Assembly: GCA_014706295.1 (NCBI GenBank)
Contig: JACSVZ010000037.1
Location: 5,117,501-5,181,500 of the forward strand
Source: Lycocorax pyrrhopterus obiensis
Lineage: Eukaryota > Chordata > Aves > Passeriformes > Paradisaeidae
Direction of reading: 5' to 3'
Length of the DNA stretch: 64,000 nucleotides
Shown here: piece by piece, positions 1-13,164 of the stretch
How positions within the stretch are numbered: the stretch's first letter is position 1
Layout: each line of letters opens with the position of its first letter
The notes under the pieces: model-generated
What the model saw: only the letters and a program-made list of their open reading frames with translations
Databases searched by the model: none
Told to the model about the DNA's origin: nothing
Translations under genes and position numbers: made by a program

Positions 1-1690
1 CACCCAATGCAACAAACACCTCAGCATGTGAAGTTGTCTACATCTGGGGCAAGGAAACAATCCTTCATGAGACCCCACACCAATATTGCCAGTCTATTTA
101 AGGTTCAACACTGATGGGCAGCAGTATAAAACATTTCAGATGGACAGACAAGCATGTTGGTTTGTACTTAAATTGAAAATCTAATGAATAGACAAAGATT
201 ATATAAAATTCCTTTTTATCAACCTTGTCTGAGATTGGTTTCATGCTCTGATCAAGAAGAATAAGCAGTTTGATCTGAACAACATTAACCTGATGGGGAA
301 AAGGGTCAGGGTGAAATGGGTTCCCTGAAGTGTATAAATTAAAACCTACAGTCTCAGTACATTCTCTCCCAATTCTCTCACTCTTTAAAAAAAAAAAAAA
401 GGAAAAAGGTGAAAAAACCCCCCAAACACAAAGTTAGCTAACCTCTATTTGTTGTTACCACACAGCATGTCCAGGATAGTATTTTACATACTGTCAAATG
501 TTCTCTGTAGGTGCCTACACCTTTGCCAACCTGTGCGGTGGTCAGGTCTGCCGCATTTCCCAGTTGTGGAAATGGATGTTCAGCTGAAACCGCTCTGCAG
601 GGCTGACCTAGGGTAGGTACTGGCTCTGGTGACACAGGAAGGAATGCTTTTCCCCACTCTCCACAAATCACTTCCAGAGCAACATTTCAGCATATTATGA
701 AGGTCACAAAACATATTGCTTGGATGAGCTCTGAGTAGCAGAAGTCCCAAGTGTCATTATATTTTCACCAAAATAGAAATTCTATCTGTTGCATCGCAGT
801 GAGAGTTAGGACTGACTGCTTTTCTCAGTTTGCTCTGCTTTTTTTCTGAATCTTAACCACCATGTCTACTGGGTACTCTGTTTCTAATATAACTGTAAAC
901 TCTGAAGAAAAAAGGGATCAATGAAATCATCTAACCAACTAAGAATGGCTGTGCAGAGATCACCATGCTGCATGCAGAGTACTAGTTCACAGTACTGTAG
1001 GATCTCACTCCAAATTCCTGTTGCTGCTGACCCATCCTTTCTTGGGGCAGCTCCTTTATCATGTTCAAGGAAAGCTGATATTTCAATAATCACTTGATTT
1101 TGCCTTAGGGTAGAGGATGGACTACATACTTCCCTCCCTTCTAGGAGATTGCTCTGCCCATGTCTGTGATGATCTCACTGGAATGGATCCCTTTAGGTCA
1201 AGCTCACAAACACCTTGAGTTTCTTTCAGAGAAGAGCATGCACATTAGCCCATGCATTATGCATTTTTCCTGCTGCATCCTCACATTTTATTCTCTCAAG
1301 GGTATTACAAGTTTTGACCATAGCAGCCTTACTCCTGCTGCCCTTCCCCACACAGAGACCCTCTGAAATAAAGAGCAGCACAGTAGCCTGAGCCTGCTGG
1401 ATGCTGAGACCTCCCAGCCCAAAGTTACAGGACTATATATATTGTGCAATTTGGATGTCCCTAGTGGTATTGCAATGTTTCTGCATATACAAAGAGCAAA
1501 CGGATGCTGTCATTCAGAATAACATTCATTTTAGATTATATGGACAACCTAAGTAGAAGTAAAATGTCCACGAGATAGCTCTGTGTGTGAGCGTGGATCT
1601 CTTTTTATTTCTCTCTGCTCTGGCATGCCGCAATGAATTAACACCAAATAGTCCTTCAGAGCTGACAAAGTGGAAACAACGCTTAGCCCT
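1..1690. other. non-coding, no feature recognised
   Basis: Mixed AT-rich sequence with frequent stops in all frames. It contains a 14-A run at 387-400. No repeat family, exon or RNA gene is recognised. Open frames here are at most about 77 codons, which is chance length. Confidence 0.6.
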
Positions 1691-1699
1691 CATTGCAAT

Positions 1700-1900
1700 G
1701 CTTTTCATTTGAGAATCTCAGGGCAAACTTCATTCCCCATATTGCACAGGCTGGGTAGTTGGGGCACAGAGGGAGAAGGCTGGTGTGCCCAAGGCTGCAT
1801 AAGAAGTGAGTGACAGAGCTGGAAAGAGGCCCCTGTGACCCTCCACTGCCAGTCAGTGCCTGAAAGCCCACCAGTCCCACACCTATGCCCACAGCAAGCA
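1700..1900 (-). repeat. degenerate MIR-like SINE relic
   Basis: The plus strand carries weathered versions of the blocks seen in reverse-complement MIR/CORE-SINE copies, in the expected order: a 'cattccccatattgcac' block, then 'ggggcacagagggag', then 'gtgcccaaggctgcat', then 'gtgacagagctgg'. Known MIR copies read 'fraction of bases, fgaggcacagagagg, tgcccaaggtcaca, cagagctgg' in this order. The match is by eye and the copy is old, so the ends are approximate. Confidence 0.4.
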
Positions 1901-2224
1901 GACATGCGTGGAAGACCCACTGTTGGCCCTTCTCCTTGCGGGCCTGCTTTCAGCATCTTTGTTCTCTTGTCAGATTTTATTCCTGAACCCAGATGGACCT
2001 GCTTATTGTGATTACTCACACATCACTGTAAGGTGAAATATACAGCTTCACCCCACTGACTGAGAAAAATAAATAGGACTCTCTCCCCACCACCCACACC
2101 CACTCCCACACTTCCCTCTGAACTTGAAATAAAAAACCTGCAGAAAGATTCCCGATGGCTTTGTCAGGGAGGGGGGATGGTGAGGATTGGTACAGTATAT
2201 AACATCTCAGCTCTCCTGGATCAG

Positions 2225-2415
2225 TCACGCTTCCTAATTCAATAAGGTGAGAAGGAGCATAATTTGATCATATTTGTTTTGCATCACTGCAAAAACAGAA
2301 AATGAGGGGCTGCAGAGCCGCACCAATTTACTTCATCCGACCTTGATTAAAAGAAAATTAATTGCCGCATCTCTCAGGATATCTCAGGCAGCAGCCAATG
2401 GCTCTCCAGAATGGC
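2225..2415. promoter_or_regulatory. candidate conserved non-coding block
   Basis: A non-repetitive block rich in homeodomain-type AT cores (TGATTAA/TTAATTGC near 2344-2365) and an octamer-like TTTGCAT (2277-2283), with no usable reading frame. Its texture resembles developmental enhancers in vertebrate gene deserts. This is inference from composition only, because conservation cannot be measured here. Confidence 0.25.
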
Positions 2416-2417
2416 AC

Positions 2418-2620
2418 AAGAAAAAAAAAAAGGAACGAAAGAGCAAGAGAGAGAGAAAGAAAGGTGGAGAGAAAGAGAGAAAGAAAATCAAGAAAAGAAA
2501 GAAAAAAAAGAAAAAAGAAAGGAAAGAAAGAAAGGAAGAAAGTAAGAAAGGAAGAAAGGGGAAGAGAGAAAGAGGGAGAGAGAAAGAAAAGAAGAAAATA
2601 AAGAAGGGAAAAAACAGGGA
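2418..2620. repeat. imperfect (GAAA)n purine tract
   Basis: About 200 bp of almost pure purine on the plus strand, made of AAAG, GAAA and GAGA units with interruptions. Long open frames on both strands here (Lys/Arg/Glu-rich on plus, Phe/Leu/Ser-rich on minus) come from the absence of T on plus and are not genes. Confidence 0.9.
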
Positions 2621-2639
2621 GCAAGGCACAGAGAATCTT

Positions 2640-4240
2640 TGCCCTTCATCTCATAGCACAACTGTCTTATTAGAAGTGTTGTGACACTGAGGGAAAAAAA
2701 AGAGCCTAAATTTCCCTCTGTGGTTACCTCTGTATTCCCAACTGTTGGGGATTGTACCAATCTCACAAGGTTTGTTTTGTGAAACTGCAGGAGCAAGGCT
2801 GGGAAGATCTCAAGGCAAGATTTGGCTTAGGGCAGCTGGTAATAGGACACAGATACTTTTCTTGCTGTACTTCCCCATTTACTCAGAGCCAGGCCCATGC
2901 TAGAAATTATTTATGGTAATGTCAATTAGGGCCATGATTTTTTAACTGTATTTCTACACTGCAAAAAGCTGTAGTGTAGCTGCAGTGAATCAGGAACGAA
3001 AGTGCTTTTACCAAGATAGCAGATTTCCCTCAAGAAACTAATTTAAGCCATGCCAAGCCAACAAAAGCACTCTTTGGCTGATCCAAGCTTTGCCTCACTA
3101 GTAGGATGCACTGACAGCAATACCAGCCAACATGTTCTAGTGTCAATTAGGAAAGACACGAAGATGTTGTAAAGAGTCTGGTATAGTCTTAAAAGAAGAA
3201 AGGGAAATACATTTCAAGTATTATTCCAATACCCTTTCATGGGGTATTCCAAAGGGCTAACTTTTGCCTAGGGAACTTTAGCCTGAACCTTTCAAAGCCA
3301 AGGAAGAACACAGGCTGTGAATCAGTGGCCAGGTTGGCTTCTCCTCTGAGCTGCCATCTAGGCAAGCACGCCTGTGTCTTTGTTTGCACTGGGAACAGAG
3401 AGATTAACCTCAGTAGGCTGCAAATAAGCTCTGTGAACCACCCATAAACGCTGCACTGAGGGGGAAGAACCTTTCAAAGTTTCACTTGCACTGTAAAGTC
3501 AGTGGCTGCCCAAACAGCAGCTCCTACAATACTCCTGTTTTGGAAAGCAAGGTACAAAGGAAAAGAAGTGTCTGTGTTCAAAGCAACATATATATCTCCA
3601 TATCTATATATGTGTATATATATGTATCTATCTTTTTCTTGCTTAGTCCTTTGGGTTCAGCCATTTGAGTCACCTTTTCTGGCAATGTCAGTAAAGGTCA
3701 CAGATTAAACGAACAGTGAGAATTTCTCTTGACCTTCCTTCTACTGACTGGATGCAAAGGGATGAGAACAGGCAGCTGTTGGCTGCCCATGCCCTTAAGG
3801 GACCACCCTGTCCATGCTGCTGCCCACTTTCCCCATTCTCCAGCTACCTGGAGATGTTGTAAGCACTCAGCCTGGGAACCTTCCCCAGCACTAAGGTCTC
3901 ACACAATATTTCTGAAGGGAAAAAAAGATGACGACTGTGGCTGATCCATTGCAATTATCAGATCAGAAGCTCCTACTGCAATCCCACTCAAATCTGTATT
4001 AAAAATTCATTTAAAGTGTTCTTTTTTTATTTTTTTTCTTTAGCTGCAAGCAGAAGAATTTACCCAGCTGTTTCATTAGGAAATAAAAGGGCACATTTTT
4101 CTAAGCAATGCACTGGAATTTAGATGGACCATAACCATGACTAGTGTTAATGTGAGAAAGAATATATGTGTCCTCAACATCCAACTATCCATCCCACTGC
4201 ACATATCACTGTATTAGCTATAAACCAAGCAATGCTAAAT
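2640..4240. other. non-coding, with TA-rich microsatellite
   Basis: No gene or dated repeat is recognised. A short (TA)n/(TATG)-type low-complexity run lies at about 3587-3640. A T-rich run lies at 4021-4041. Confidence 0.55.
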
Positions 4241-4249
4241 CTTAGACCC

Positions 4250-4560
4250 TTAATATAATAGGAATATAGGATTAGAAGGGAGCTCTAGAGGTCACTTACT
4301 CTGGCTACTTACTTCTATGCAGGGCCAGCAATAACTACATCATTCTTGTTTGCCTAGCCTGTTCTTAAAATCTTCTTTTGCTGGAGATTGTACAACCTAC
4401 CTAGACAATCTATTCCAATGTTTAACTATCCTTATTGCAAGAAAGTTTTTCCTAATGGCTAACCTAAATCTTTTTTTTTGCTGCAATTTAAGGCCATTAT
4501 GTCTTGCAATTGAATTCCTACTTTCTGGGTCTCATCCTTTACATAAGAACACTTCCACAA
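4250..4560 (-). mobile_element. old CR1 LINE 3' fragment
   Basis: The plus strand matches the reverse complement of an ancient CR1 3' end in order: 'ggattagaagggagctctagaggtca', 'cctagcctgttcttaaaatct', 'ctggagattgtacaacctacctaga', 'ttccaatgtttaactatcc', 'aagtttttcctaatggctaacctaaat' and 'gctgcaatttaaggccatta'. This order is diagnostic of the amniote CR1 3' region. The copy is well diverged and lacks the terminal 8-bp repeats. No reverse transcriptase is encoded in this 5'-truncated piece. Confidence 0.8.
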
Positions 4561-4569
4561 AAGCCGCAA

Positions 4570-6885
4570 AGTTTTCATAATTTAATATTTCTAAATTCAA
4601 TCCTGATGAAGGTCAGTCTATTTCACACAGAAACTGGAGACATGTCCAGTCCCTTCTGGGGTAAAAATAAAACCAAACAGAACATTGCACAGACAAAAAA
4701 CTTCTGTGCCACAGAAGACTCCTATTTAACAAAGTGGCATATTTTAAATTGGTGTTTTTACAACTAAATTAAGGCAAAATGTTTATTCTTTCCATGTTAT
4801 CCCTTCTGGAAATCTGTAGCTTACTGTATCACTTGATCTGCTGTTCTGGGATGGGTGGTAAAAAAAAAAAAAAAACCCCACAAATATTTACTGAAGAGTC
4901 CTGATTTAAACGCAAATAATTTGGGCAATGCACAGGCCTGTCTTGGTCCCTGAAATCAAAGAAATGATCCCCACGTGTCCAAATTAGTCACAGATTTAAC
5001 CCCAATTGCCAGCTGCAGAGTAGAACATAGGTCATAATTAAGATGAACGGGTGCAAAGAGCAAAACTGAAGCCAGGACTATTTCTCTCAGTGCTCCAGGA
5101 TGCAGATATAACCCTTTGATTTGGACTGTTACAGAGCTTTACAATAGTGATTGCATTCCCAAAGACAAGACACGGGACTGCCTGGTGCCCAGTTCCCTAC
5201 CAATTTCCCCAGCAGCAGCATGCCAGTAAAGCCCCAGTGCCACAAATAAGTGCTTCCTACTTGGACACCTGCAGTCCCACTTATGTTTCCCAAATTATAG
5301 GAAAATTTTATTTCACTTATGAAATGGTGAGAATCTGTCTGTTTAAATTAACTGCTCCTTTGGCTGCTTTTGCTGAACAATCTTGTAGAGAAAAGAACAG
5401 TTTTAAGCTCTGATTCCTCAAATTTGAGGTGGCTCTTCATAATATGCAATGCTGTGCAAATCCATTGAGTCATGCTGAGGCCACAAAGGTCTCCCTGCAC
5501 AAGAACTTGAGCCTGTCTACAAGTATGTGGAGAATCAGAGACCAACAGAGCAGTTTGGGGAAACAAACACACTTTATACTTGAAATAAAAGTAATACTCT
5601 TATGGTCATGCAGACAGTAGAGTCAACCAACCATGGGAGTTACAGTGGAATCAACTTAATTAGCACTCCTGTTTCTAACTAAGCAGCCCGTCTCCTCTAG
5701 AAAACCCCCGTAGACATTAATGGAAATGGGGTTCCATAGAAATTTCCTAAAATCCTGCAGTGAAATGGAGAATGAGGTACAATTCAGCATTTGAATCATT
5801 CCACAGATTGCTAAAGGAAAGACAGAATTTTTCACTGAGCGGACATCGCCCATCAATAGAGTATATGCAAACACACAGTGCACAAAGTCTGTGCAGACAC
5901 ACAGGCAAAGTTTGTAAGCTCAGAATTTGCCAGTTAATGTAGATTACAACATGGGGTCATATGGGAACTTGCACAGGACTTTTGCTCAGTATGTATCATT
6001 TACACAAATATTTGTGTAAAAATAGTATGAATTTTGATTACAATTTGCGGATGCATGATGAAACCTAAGATTACTATAATAAAGTATTTGCCCATCTCTA
6101 AATGAGTTTGCAGAAGTATTTCAAGTGGTATAAGCATGGTGGGAACAGGCTATATTTATCACGTCATTCTATGTGCAACATTTAAGTAGACTATTCCAAC
6201 TATTTGTGTGACACATACCAGGTCTGACTGCTTCTATCCTGAATGTGTAGGGAGGTTTGTATATAAAGGATAAGAAGCACACATATGCCTATATGTACTG
6301 TGCACATGTAGCAAGAACATTTACAGATTCTGCTCTGTGTGTATGCATGAATGCACATACGTGCACATAAACATGTGTCTGCAGTATATGAGATGCAATG
6401 GGGGACCTAATATTGCAGCCACGTGCTCTTATACAAGAACGTGTGTCCCAGAAAACATCATCCTCATATTCTTTCTCTGCTCTCCAAGGCTAACTTAAAT
6501 AAAACCAAGAAAGCAGTTTCCCTTCTCAATAATTCATGACTTGCTTTAATAGCCCATCTTAAAAACATACGTAATTTCCCCCAATTTTCTGATACGCTAA
6601 TTACCTCACTCTAAAGCCAATGGTGTTCTGCATTTGACCTAAGTGATACATTATCTGGAAACCCCTTCTAGCCCAGACACAGAACCATTTCCTTTCATTA
6701 TCCATCACCTTTGATTTCCTTGGTGTTTGTCACTACCTATCACTTGAACTCCCAGGTCTTGTTCCTGCTTAGATAGGAGTCAACAGTATAATTCTAGTGG
6801 GAGCAGGACTGGAGGAACACCTAACTTTTCCTTTCTTCAGCTCTGTTCTGTTCTTTACCTTTGCTGCCTAAATTAGCTGGTAACA
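4570..6885. other. non-coding, no feature recognised
   Basis: Contains an A-run followed by C's at about 4860-4880 and short ACAT/TGTG-rich low-complexity stretches around 6280-6390. No exon, repeat family or RNA gene can be supported. Confidence 0.5.
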
Positions 6886-6889
6886 GCAA

Positions 6890-7110
6890 TATATTGCACT
6901 GATACACTCAGGAGTCCTTCAAAGATCTCAAAGCACTCTAACAGACTGCACAGACAAGTATCTGCTAGCTCAGTAAATCTCAAATCCCTTTCCAAAAGAA
7001 GTTCATATTACTGGCCTCATTTCACAGATGATGAAACTGAGGCAACTGGCATAAAATGACCTGACTTTTTCCAATGGCAAGGGACTGATCTGAGGAAGAG
7101 TTGTTATCTC
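6890..7110 (-). repeat. MIR/CORE-SINE relic
   Basis: The plus strand shows 'caaagatctcaaagcactctaa' followed by 'ctggcctcatttcacagatgatgaaactgaggc' and then a degraded 'aatggcaagggactgatct' segment. This is the order of a reverse-complement sauropsid MIR: the 'cttttcatccgtagatctcaaagcgcttta' block, then 'ttttacagatgggaaactgaggca'. The copy is ancient and the end points are approximate. Confidence 0.6.
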
Positions 7111-10100
7111 CCAAGCCCCCACTGAGGCTCCACCGACTTGGCCATGCTCCTACCACCGCCCTTTGTGCCACGCAGCTGTCCCTGTGGTGGAGCACAACTG
7201 CTGCTCAACAGCTCACAGGAACAATTACGCCAGCACAGCCTGGACTAGGAAATGAAGGAGTATCCTGTTAGTAGCTGAAAGTGCCAGGAAAACTTAAAGA
7301 GGTTGAATACAGGTTTTTGCACTGAAATTTGCCCACAATTTCCAGTCTAAGACTATTATTACTGTGAGAAGTGCTGCTAGATGTTCCCTGTCAAAAAGCA
7401 GGGAAGTCTTTGGAAGAAAAGATAACATCCTCAGAGCAGTGATCCAGGTATCAATGGAATGAGCAGCACCACTTCCCCCCCTTACGGTGTGGTGTCTACA
7501 TGGGAGCTCTCGAAAACATACTCAGTTCTGGGTGCAAAATATCTGAAAATCTGGCCTTGTAAGAACAGAAATTGTAAAGGCTGTGGTTAGGGCCTTTGTA
7601 CATTTCTTGTTTCAGAGCAAAGTGTGTAACAGAAACTATTAATAGAGTAAATAAGTCACATGTATTAATAAGTAAGTCACATGTAGTGTGCTTGCTGCAG
7701 GTAAGGGACTATATAGTGACATTCAGCAAAAGAAGGAAAAAAATACCTATTTGCTGGCTAGCAGCTAGAGTCAACTCTTATTCTTTTAGAGTCTGGCCAG
7801 AAGCAGGGCACAAACAAGCCATTTCTGTCTTTCTTGCATTTCTGTAACCAGGTGTGTGGCTCCAGAAGAGGAATACGTGTTGTAATACACGTGTACCTTC
7901 CATGTGCAATGGCCAAAACACATTGGTGCAGTGCAGTGTGAATCCTCTACTTCCAAAACACAATCTGTGTGCAATGTGGATTTGGTAAGGTGCATGGCAG
8001 AGTGCAGTAGGTGTGACTCTGTGTGCATGAGTATTATATGTGCTTGTGAGTACAGTAGGTGTGGTATATATGTACAGTACAGCATGTGTTTGGATTCTGG
8101 GAGTAGGGGATGTTTAGTAATTAAATCCCTTTTCATCCTTCTGCACCTGTCTCCTTCTGAAAACTGAGAGAACAGACGTCAACCGGGACAAGGGCTGGAT
8201 TGAATACAGCCAATTCTGAAATATTTATTAGCTTGTGACACCACTCAATGGAGGAGAAGGAATGCTGGTTAATCCGCCCAGCAAGTGCTCACTTGGTGGT
8301 GGGGCATTTTTCTACAGTGCCTCATTATATTTCAACTACTGTCTACTTTGTCAAAAATGGTATAATTTTAATTTGTGTCTGTATTTATTTTCAAATGCTC
8401 TTGCTCGTAACCAGAGATTTCAGAGCACTGGGTTCTGAATGTAGGCTTGCCTCCTGGACACCCATGACTTTCTGGCCATATTACAGAGCTGCTTTAGTTC
8501 TTCTGTTTTGTGTGTTTACTTTCTTCACACTGCAGTCTTCCAACTGCCCTTCCCACCAGCGCTGGACCTCCCTGTGCTTAGGGAACTCCAGCAGTTTATT
8601 AAAGCCTGTCTTAAGCAGTGTGAGTCCTCCACCAGGGTATGCTTTATGTTTGAACTACCGCAGGCTGAGTTTGTATATCTCCACTTACCTTCCTATAAAT
8701 GTCCAGATAAAGTATATACATATATATACACACATATATATTTTCCTGCATATACATGTGTATACATGCGTACAAGCAGGCATCCATGTTACAGCCATCC
8801 ACCTGTATGAAGCTTGACACTATCTTTGTTTGCTCTAAGTGGCCACACACTAATCCCTGAGAAATGACAATTTTTGAAGGTAAAACTTTACTGGGAAGAT
8901 GACAACCAGGGCTTATAGTGTCAGAGGAAGGATTCAGATAGAGCAAAGATTACAGTCAGGTCTTGTAGCAGCAAACAGAAACATCAGCTTGCTTTCAAAT
9001 GGGAGTTTGTACACCTGGTTAGATGCCTTTTCAAAGACAGTATCACAGGAGAGAGTTTGTCACTTCCTGTCAAAGTGCTCTTAGAGATAACTTCAGTCCA
9101 GGGAGTGACTTTAGTTGAAAGGGAGCAATGGACTTTGATTTATAGTGGAGAACAAAATCTGTCCACACCAAAAGCTTCTGTATACAGAGACTTCCTGGGA
9201 AGGAACTGTCTCTTCACCAAAATAGAAAATACTCAGTGATCCTCATGGAGCTCTGAAGTAACCTTCTCTTTAGAATCTCTTAGGGATTTGACAGATGCCA
9301 GCTAGATGCAGATGCTGTAGATCCCTGAATAGGGATGGGGTTTAAAAACTTTTCTATCCAGCACTGTGCAAAAAAAAAAAAAAAAAAGAAAAAAAAGTCA
9401 AGACTGACAACAAATCTCACTGTGTGAGGCTTATTCTGAATGGTTTTGGCATGATGCATAGTTGCAACTATTGTGTTTGAGCAGTAATTAGATGTGGCCC
9501 AGGGGGACCACAAGTGCATTAGAAGGGACGAGGCTCACCATGAGCCAAATGGCTGCTCTTATTGTTTTCTCTAGGTTACTCAGAACCAAATCCTTCCATA
9601 ATGCTGCAGACAAAGCACTGCAGCATGCGACCTGCAGCACCACCACCAGTTCTCAGTATCTGATAAAACTCGCTCCTTTTAGCACTTGTGCACGCCCCAC
9701 TCACCCACTTACTTGCCCTATATGGACAAGCGCAATTCATCATGGTAGACCCACCTGACACTGTTTGTGCACCACAGCAACACGCTCACGCTTTTCCAAC
9801 GGTGTGGTTTATATGTAATAACAAATATTCTTTAAAGCAATTCTCAATGTCGAGAACAGGCAACATGAGGTTTGAACGTCAGAAGACCTGATGTCCCGTT
9901 GACTACCTCCTTATCGTCTCCACACTCCTCGCTAACATTCAATCCCTTTTCCAATTGATTACACTGGGTTCCTCATATCTGTTGACCATATTAAACCCCT
10001 TGGATGTGGAATTATTCTGCTTGTCCCACAGTACACCATCACGCTAGCTTCATAACACTCTGGCACATATTGATTGTACCAGGTATTCCCCATCACATTG

Positions 10101-10498
10101 ATCGTACTGATTCCTTTCATGGCACTGAGCAGATTGGGTCTTCCTCTCTCCTTTGCCACAGTGGCATCCTCAGCTGTACTTATTGGGTATTTTCTGTCAA
10201 TCTCTGTCACAATGATACTGAGATCCACTTACCACTGTTTATATTGGAAGTGCCCCCTATGTTCTGCTGTCTTGATGGCATCTTTCCCTGAACACCATAT
10301 GGCTATTTTATATGGTATAATGGTCTACACCAAGAAGACCACTTGGACACTCCAAGTCATTTGTTTCTGTTGAAACAAAGGAAATGTAATGTGATGTGAT
10401 GTATAATCAGACAATACCATACAGTTGCGTAGAACACAGAGAGAAAGAAATAGTATTTCCCATTGGCGAATTCCTGTATTTCACAGTTTCTGCTGAGG
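7111..10498. other. non-coding with small low-complexity tracts
   Basis: No gene is recognised. A local imperfect direct repeat of 'aataagtcacatgt' lies at 7649-7684. A TA/CA low-complexity patch lies at 8695-8775. An A-rich tract, interrupted by a single G, lies at about 9369-9397. The 189-codon open frame at 8248-8817 crosses the TA/CA patch and has no domain signature. Confidence 0.5.
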
Positions 10499-10500
10499 TT

Positions 10501-10752
10501 ATAGAATCACAGAATCATTAACGTTGGAAAAGACTTCTCCTAGATCACCAAGGCCAGCCTTTGACTGAACACCACCATGCCAACTAAACCGTAGCACTAA
10601 GTGTCACATCCAGTAGTTTCTTGAACATTTGCAGGAATGGTGACTCCATCGCTTCCCTGGGCAGCCTGTTCTAATGCTTAACCTACCTTATCAGTGAAAA
10701 AATAATTCCTGATGTCCAACCTGAACCTTCCCTGGTGTAGCTTGAGGCTAAA
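10501..10752 (-). mobile_element. CR1 LINE 3' fragment (avian-type)
   Basis: Begins on plus with the reverse complement of the CR1 terminal 8-mer repeats ('atagaatcacagaatc'). It then runs through 'gttggaaaagacttctcctagatcacc', 'caccaccatgccaactaaacc', 'tggtgactccatcgcttccctgggcagcctgttctaatgc', 'tcagtgaaaaaataattcctgatgtccaacctgaacct' and 'cctggtgtagcttgaggc'. These are the canonical 3'-end blocks of bird CR1. It is 5'-truncated, as most copies are, and encodes nothing. It breaks off after the 'cttgaggc' block, where the sequence stops matching. Confidence 0.92.
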
Positions 10753-11980
10753 TGGAGGGAGAGAGCAACGACAGGAACCTCTTACAAAGTCAGAAGCCTC
10801 ATTCTTGTCTCAATCTCAGCTTTTGAGGTGCTCACCCACAGAAAGAAACTGCAATCTCAGATTTCAGTTCATCAAGACCCTGGCTTCCCTCTAACATTGT
10901 GAAGACAGCAGAAAATGATTAGACTGAATGCATGTACTATTACATGCCAGAAATTAGGAGAATAAGAAAATCCAGACGAGACTGTCCACTTTACAGCTTA
11001 GAAGAGAACTTGTTCCATCCTTCTCCACTCAGTGTTGCCAGTGTGCCCTTGACATACTGGCAGGAAGCCAAACCAAAGTGAAGAGATTCTGGTTGTGCAT
11101 CTTCTGCTTATGACAAAAATCTCCAAGTAATCTCATCTCTCAGCCAGGCAGACACACTGCTCAGGACCCACCATAATCAATTCCGGAGTCAGTGTGTGGG
11201 ACAGCCTGGGAATGTCATGCTAATGTAGGTCATGGTGAGCACCATTCCACTCTGCGTCTCTCGCTCTTGTTTAAAGGGCCACCTAAAAGGCACAGCTGCC
11301 CCCAGACTATGGCCACACCATCCCTCCCTGCAATGGGCCAGTCCTTCTATTGAGAGTATCAGGGCCTATACAGTGCTCTTCAGCGTGCTTCCCCTTTAAG
11401 ACAGGACTGTGCAGTCTTTATTTGCTTGTTGAAACTGTTCAGTTTTAGGACAGGGGGGGAGGTCACACCTGTTGTGGAACTTGATAGAAGGCTTATTTAT
11501 AAACTTTCAGAGCTTGGGATTCTTGCAGAGCTGAATGCGCTGATGTCCGGAGGGGAAGGTCACCGAAATGCTTGTTTATAAAAGCAGCAGCAACTGGAAA
11601 AACCATAAAAGTCTGAAATGATGAAATTACCAAGCTATTTGATCAGGCACATGGGCTATGTGCTCTGTGGTCAGCCAGAAAAACCTCGCACGTAAGAGTC
11701 AACCCTGCTGGCTGCTGCCCTGAATTCTCCCTCAGAGGCGAATGCAGTGTGCCTGAAGAGGGCAAAAAATAATCAGCTGCTTAGTATGGTCTACTTTTGG
11801 GTTGCTGGCTGGTCCACTCTCAATTTGACCTTGCATGGAAAGGGGAAAGCCTACTCTGCACTTGGTATCACAGCTAATCCACTCTTTAGTTTCACAACTT
11901 CAAAGAGCTACACCACTTGTTAACATTCAGAATGTTCTTTTAGCAAGAAGTCAGTCACACCCCAAAAATCTGCCACTTGG
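10753..11980. other. non-coding, no feature recognised
   Basis: Unique-looking sequence with no exon or repeat family I can support. Confidence 0.5.
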
Positions 11981-11981
11981 T

Positions 11982-12015
11982 GGGGGGGGGGGGGCGGGGG
12001 GGGCAGGGAGGGGGA
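11982..12015 (+). repeat. poly-G tract
   Basis: A 13-G run, then C, then 8 G, then CAGGGAGGGGG. It satisfies the G3+N1-7 pattern and is a potential G-quadruplex on the plus strand. Length may be unreliable in sequencing. Confidence 0.9.
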
Positions 12016-13160
12016 AGAGAGATGGCAGCTTCAGAAACACATTTGGATTTCTGCAAAAATGTTGCATGAAAGGTGTTGTATTTTTTGATTGTATGTTTGT
12101 GCTGCTGTTTGAAAAAACACTTTTTATATTACAGTTTGGGGAGAAGAGGAAGTAAAAACCTTCTTTTGGGTTTCAGCTTTAGTTTCTATTCTCATTTTAC
12201 AGTAGAGTAAATTCAAAATAATTTCCTTTTCTCCTCTTTTTTTTCCTCTTTTAGATTTCTCTGTACGTCAAAATCTTGGTTTAAGGAAAGCTTCATTTTC
12301 ACTTGGTGACTGATAGCTGAACAGGTGGCTTCTGAGTTTGCAAGTGTCAGATGAACAGACAGTTTAGAAATGGACAATTTGCAGCTCACTTTCTCTTGCT
12401 GACGGCCCTTTTTCTGCTGACAGATTCTTGGTTCTACCAGCCAAATCATGCACGCACTATCTGCCCTCCACCCCCGGTGAAAAAAAAAAAACTTCAAGAG
12501 AAAAAAGCCCGTAAGATGAAAGAAGATGGTCTCTGGGGAACTCCTATCCATAAAATGGAAAGAACTTCACACTTGAAGGCATTCTTGCCAGCTCAGCCTA
12601 CTTGGACATAATTTATAAGAGGGGCAGGATTTTCTGCTTCATTTTCTTTCCTGGAAATCTTGTTTGTTTTATGGGATTTTTCTGCAGAATCCTACATAAA
12701 GTGGTGGATGCCAGAACCAGCACCGGTGACTGTCTGCTGAACATGATGAGTTTATTCAAATACCAGAACCATCAACCCCTCCCCACAAAGCTTTTCCTTG
12801 ACCACAGCTAGAAATACTGTCAGCCAGGGGATTCTGAAGTGTGAATGTCCTTCTGCCTATTAATGATGAAGACTTTCGATGATTATAACAAATAGGGCTG
12901 TATATAATAACTTTCTGTTGAGACTCATATATGGCACAGGCATCCCATTTCCAGGAACGTGGGCAGGAACTTCACAGGTCCAGTCCTACTGCCTGAGTTG
13001 CCAAGAGATTCTCATGCTGTATTTTCACAAGATCATAGGATTTCAGTAATTAAAACAGATACCAGAGTAACCTTTTGCGTAAACTGCATCATTAGAATAT
13101 GGATTTACCTAAGGTAGCAGTCACTCTTCTGATGTTTGGTTATGGGTGAGTAACTTAAGA
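12016..13160. other. non-coding, T-rich stretches
   Basis: T-rich low-complexity near 12221-12255 and an A-run at 12480-12490. The frame at 12351-12611 starts with a hydrophobic stretch but ends in low-complexity Pro/Lys. It has no supported splice context, so I do not call it a gene. Confidence 0.5.
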
Positions 13161-13164
13161 GCTG

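Noticed and set aside
2274..2796. Lys/Glu/Arg-rich plus frame and Phe/Leu-rich minus frames
   Set aside because: Produced by the GAAA purine tract, with no start context, splice sites or domain.
8248..8817. 189-codon plus frame
   Set aside because: It crosses a TA/CA low-complexity patch (the IYTHIYIF-like end), has no splice consensus and shows no domain.
12351..12611. Plus frame with a hydrophobic N-terminal stretch resembling a signal peptide
   Set aside because: Hydrophobic runs are common in T-rich DNA. The continuation is low-complexity Pro/Lys from homopolymers and there is no cysteine framework or splice support.
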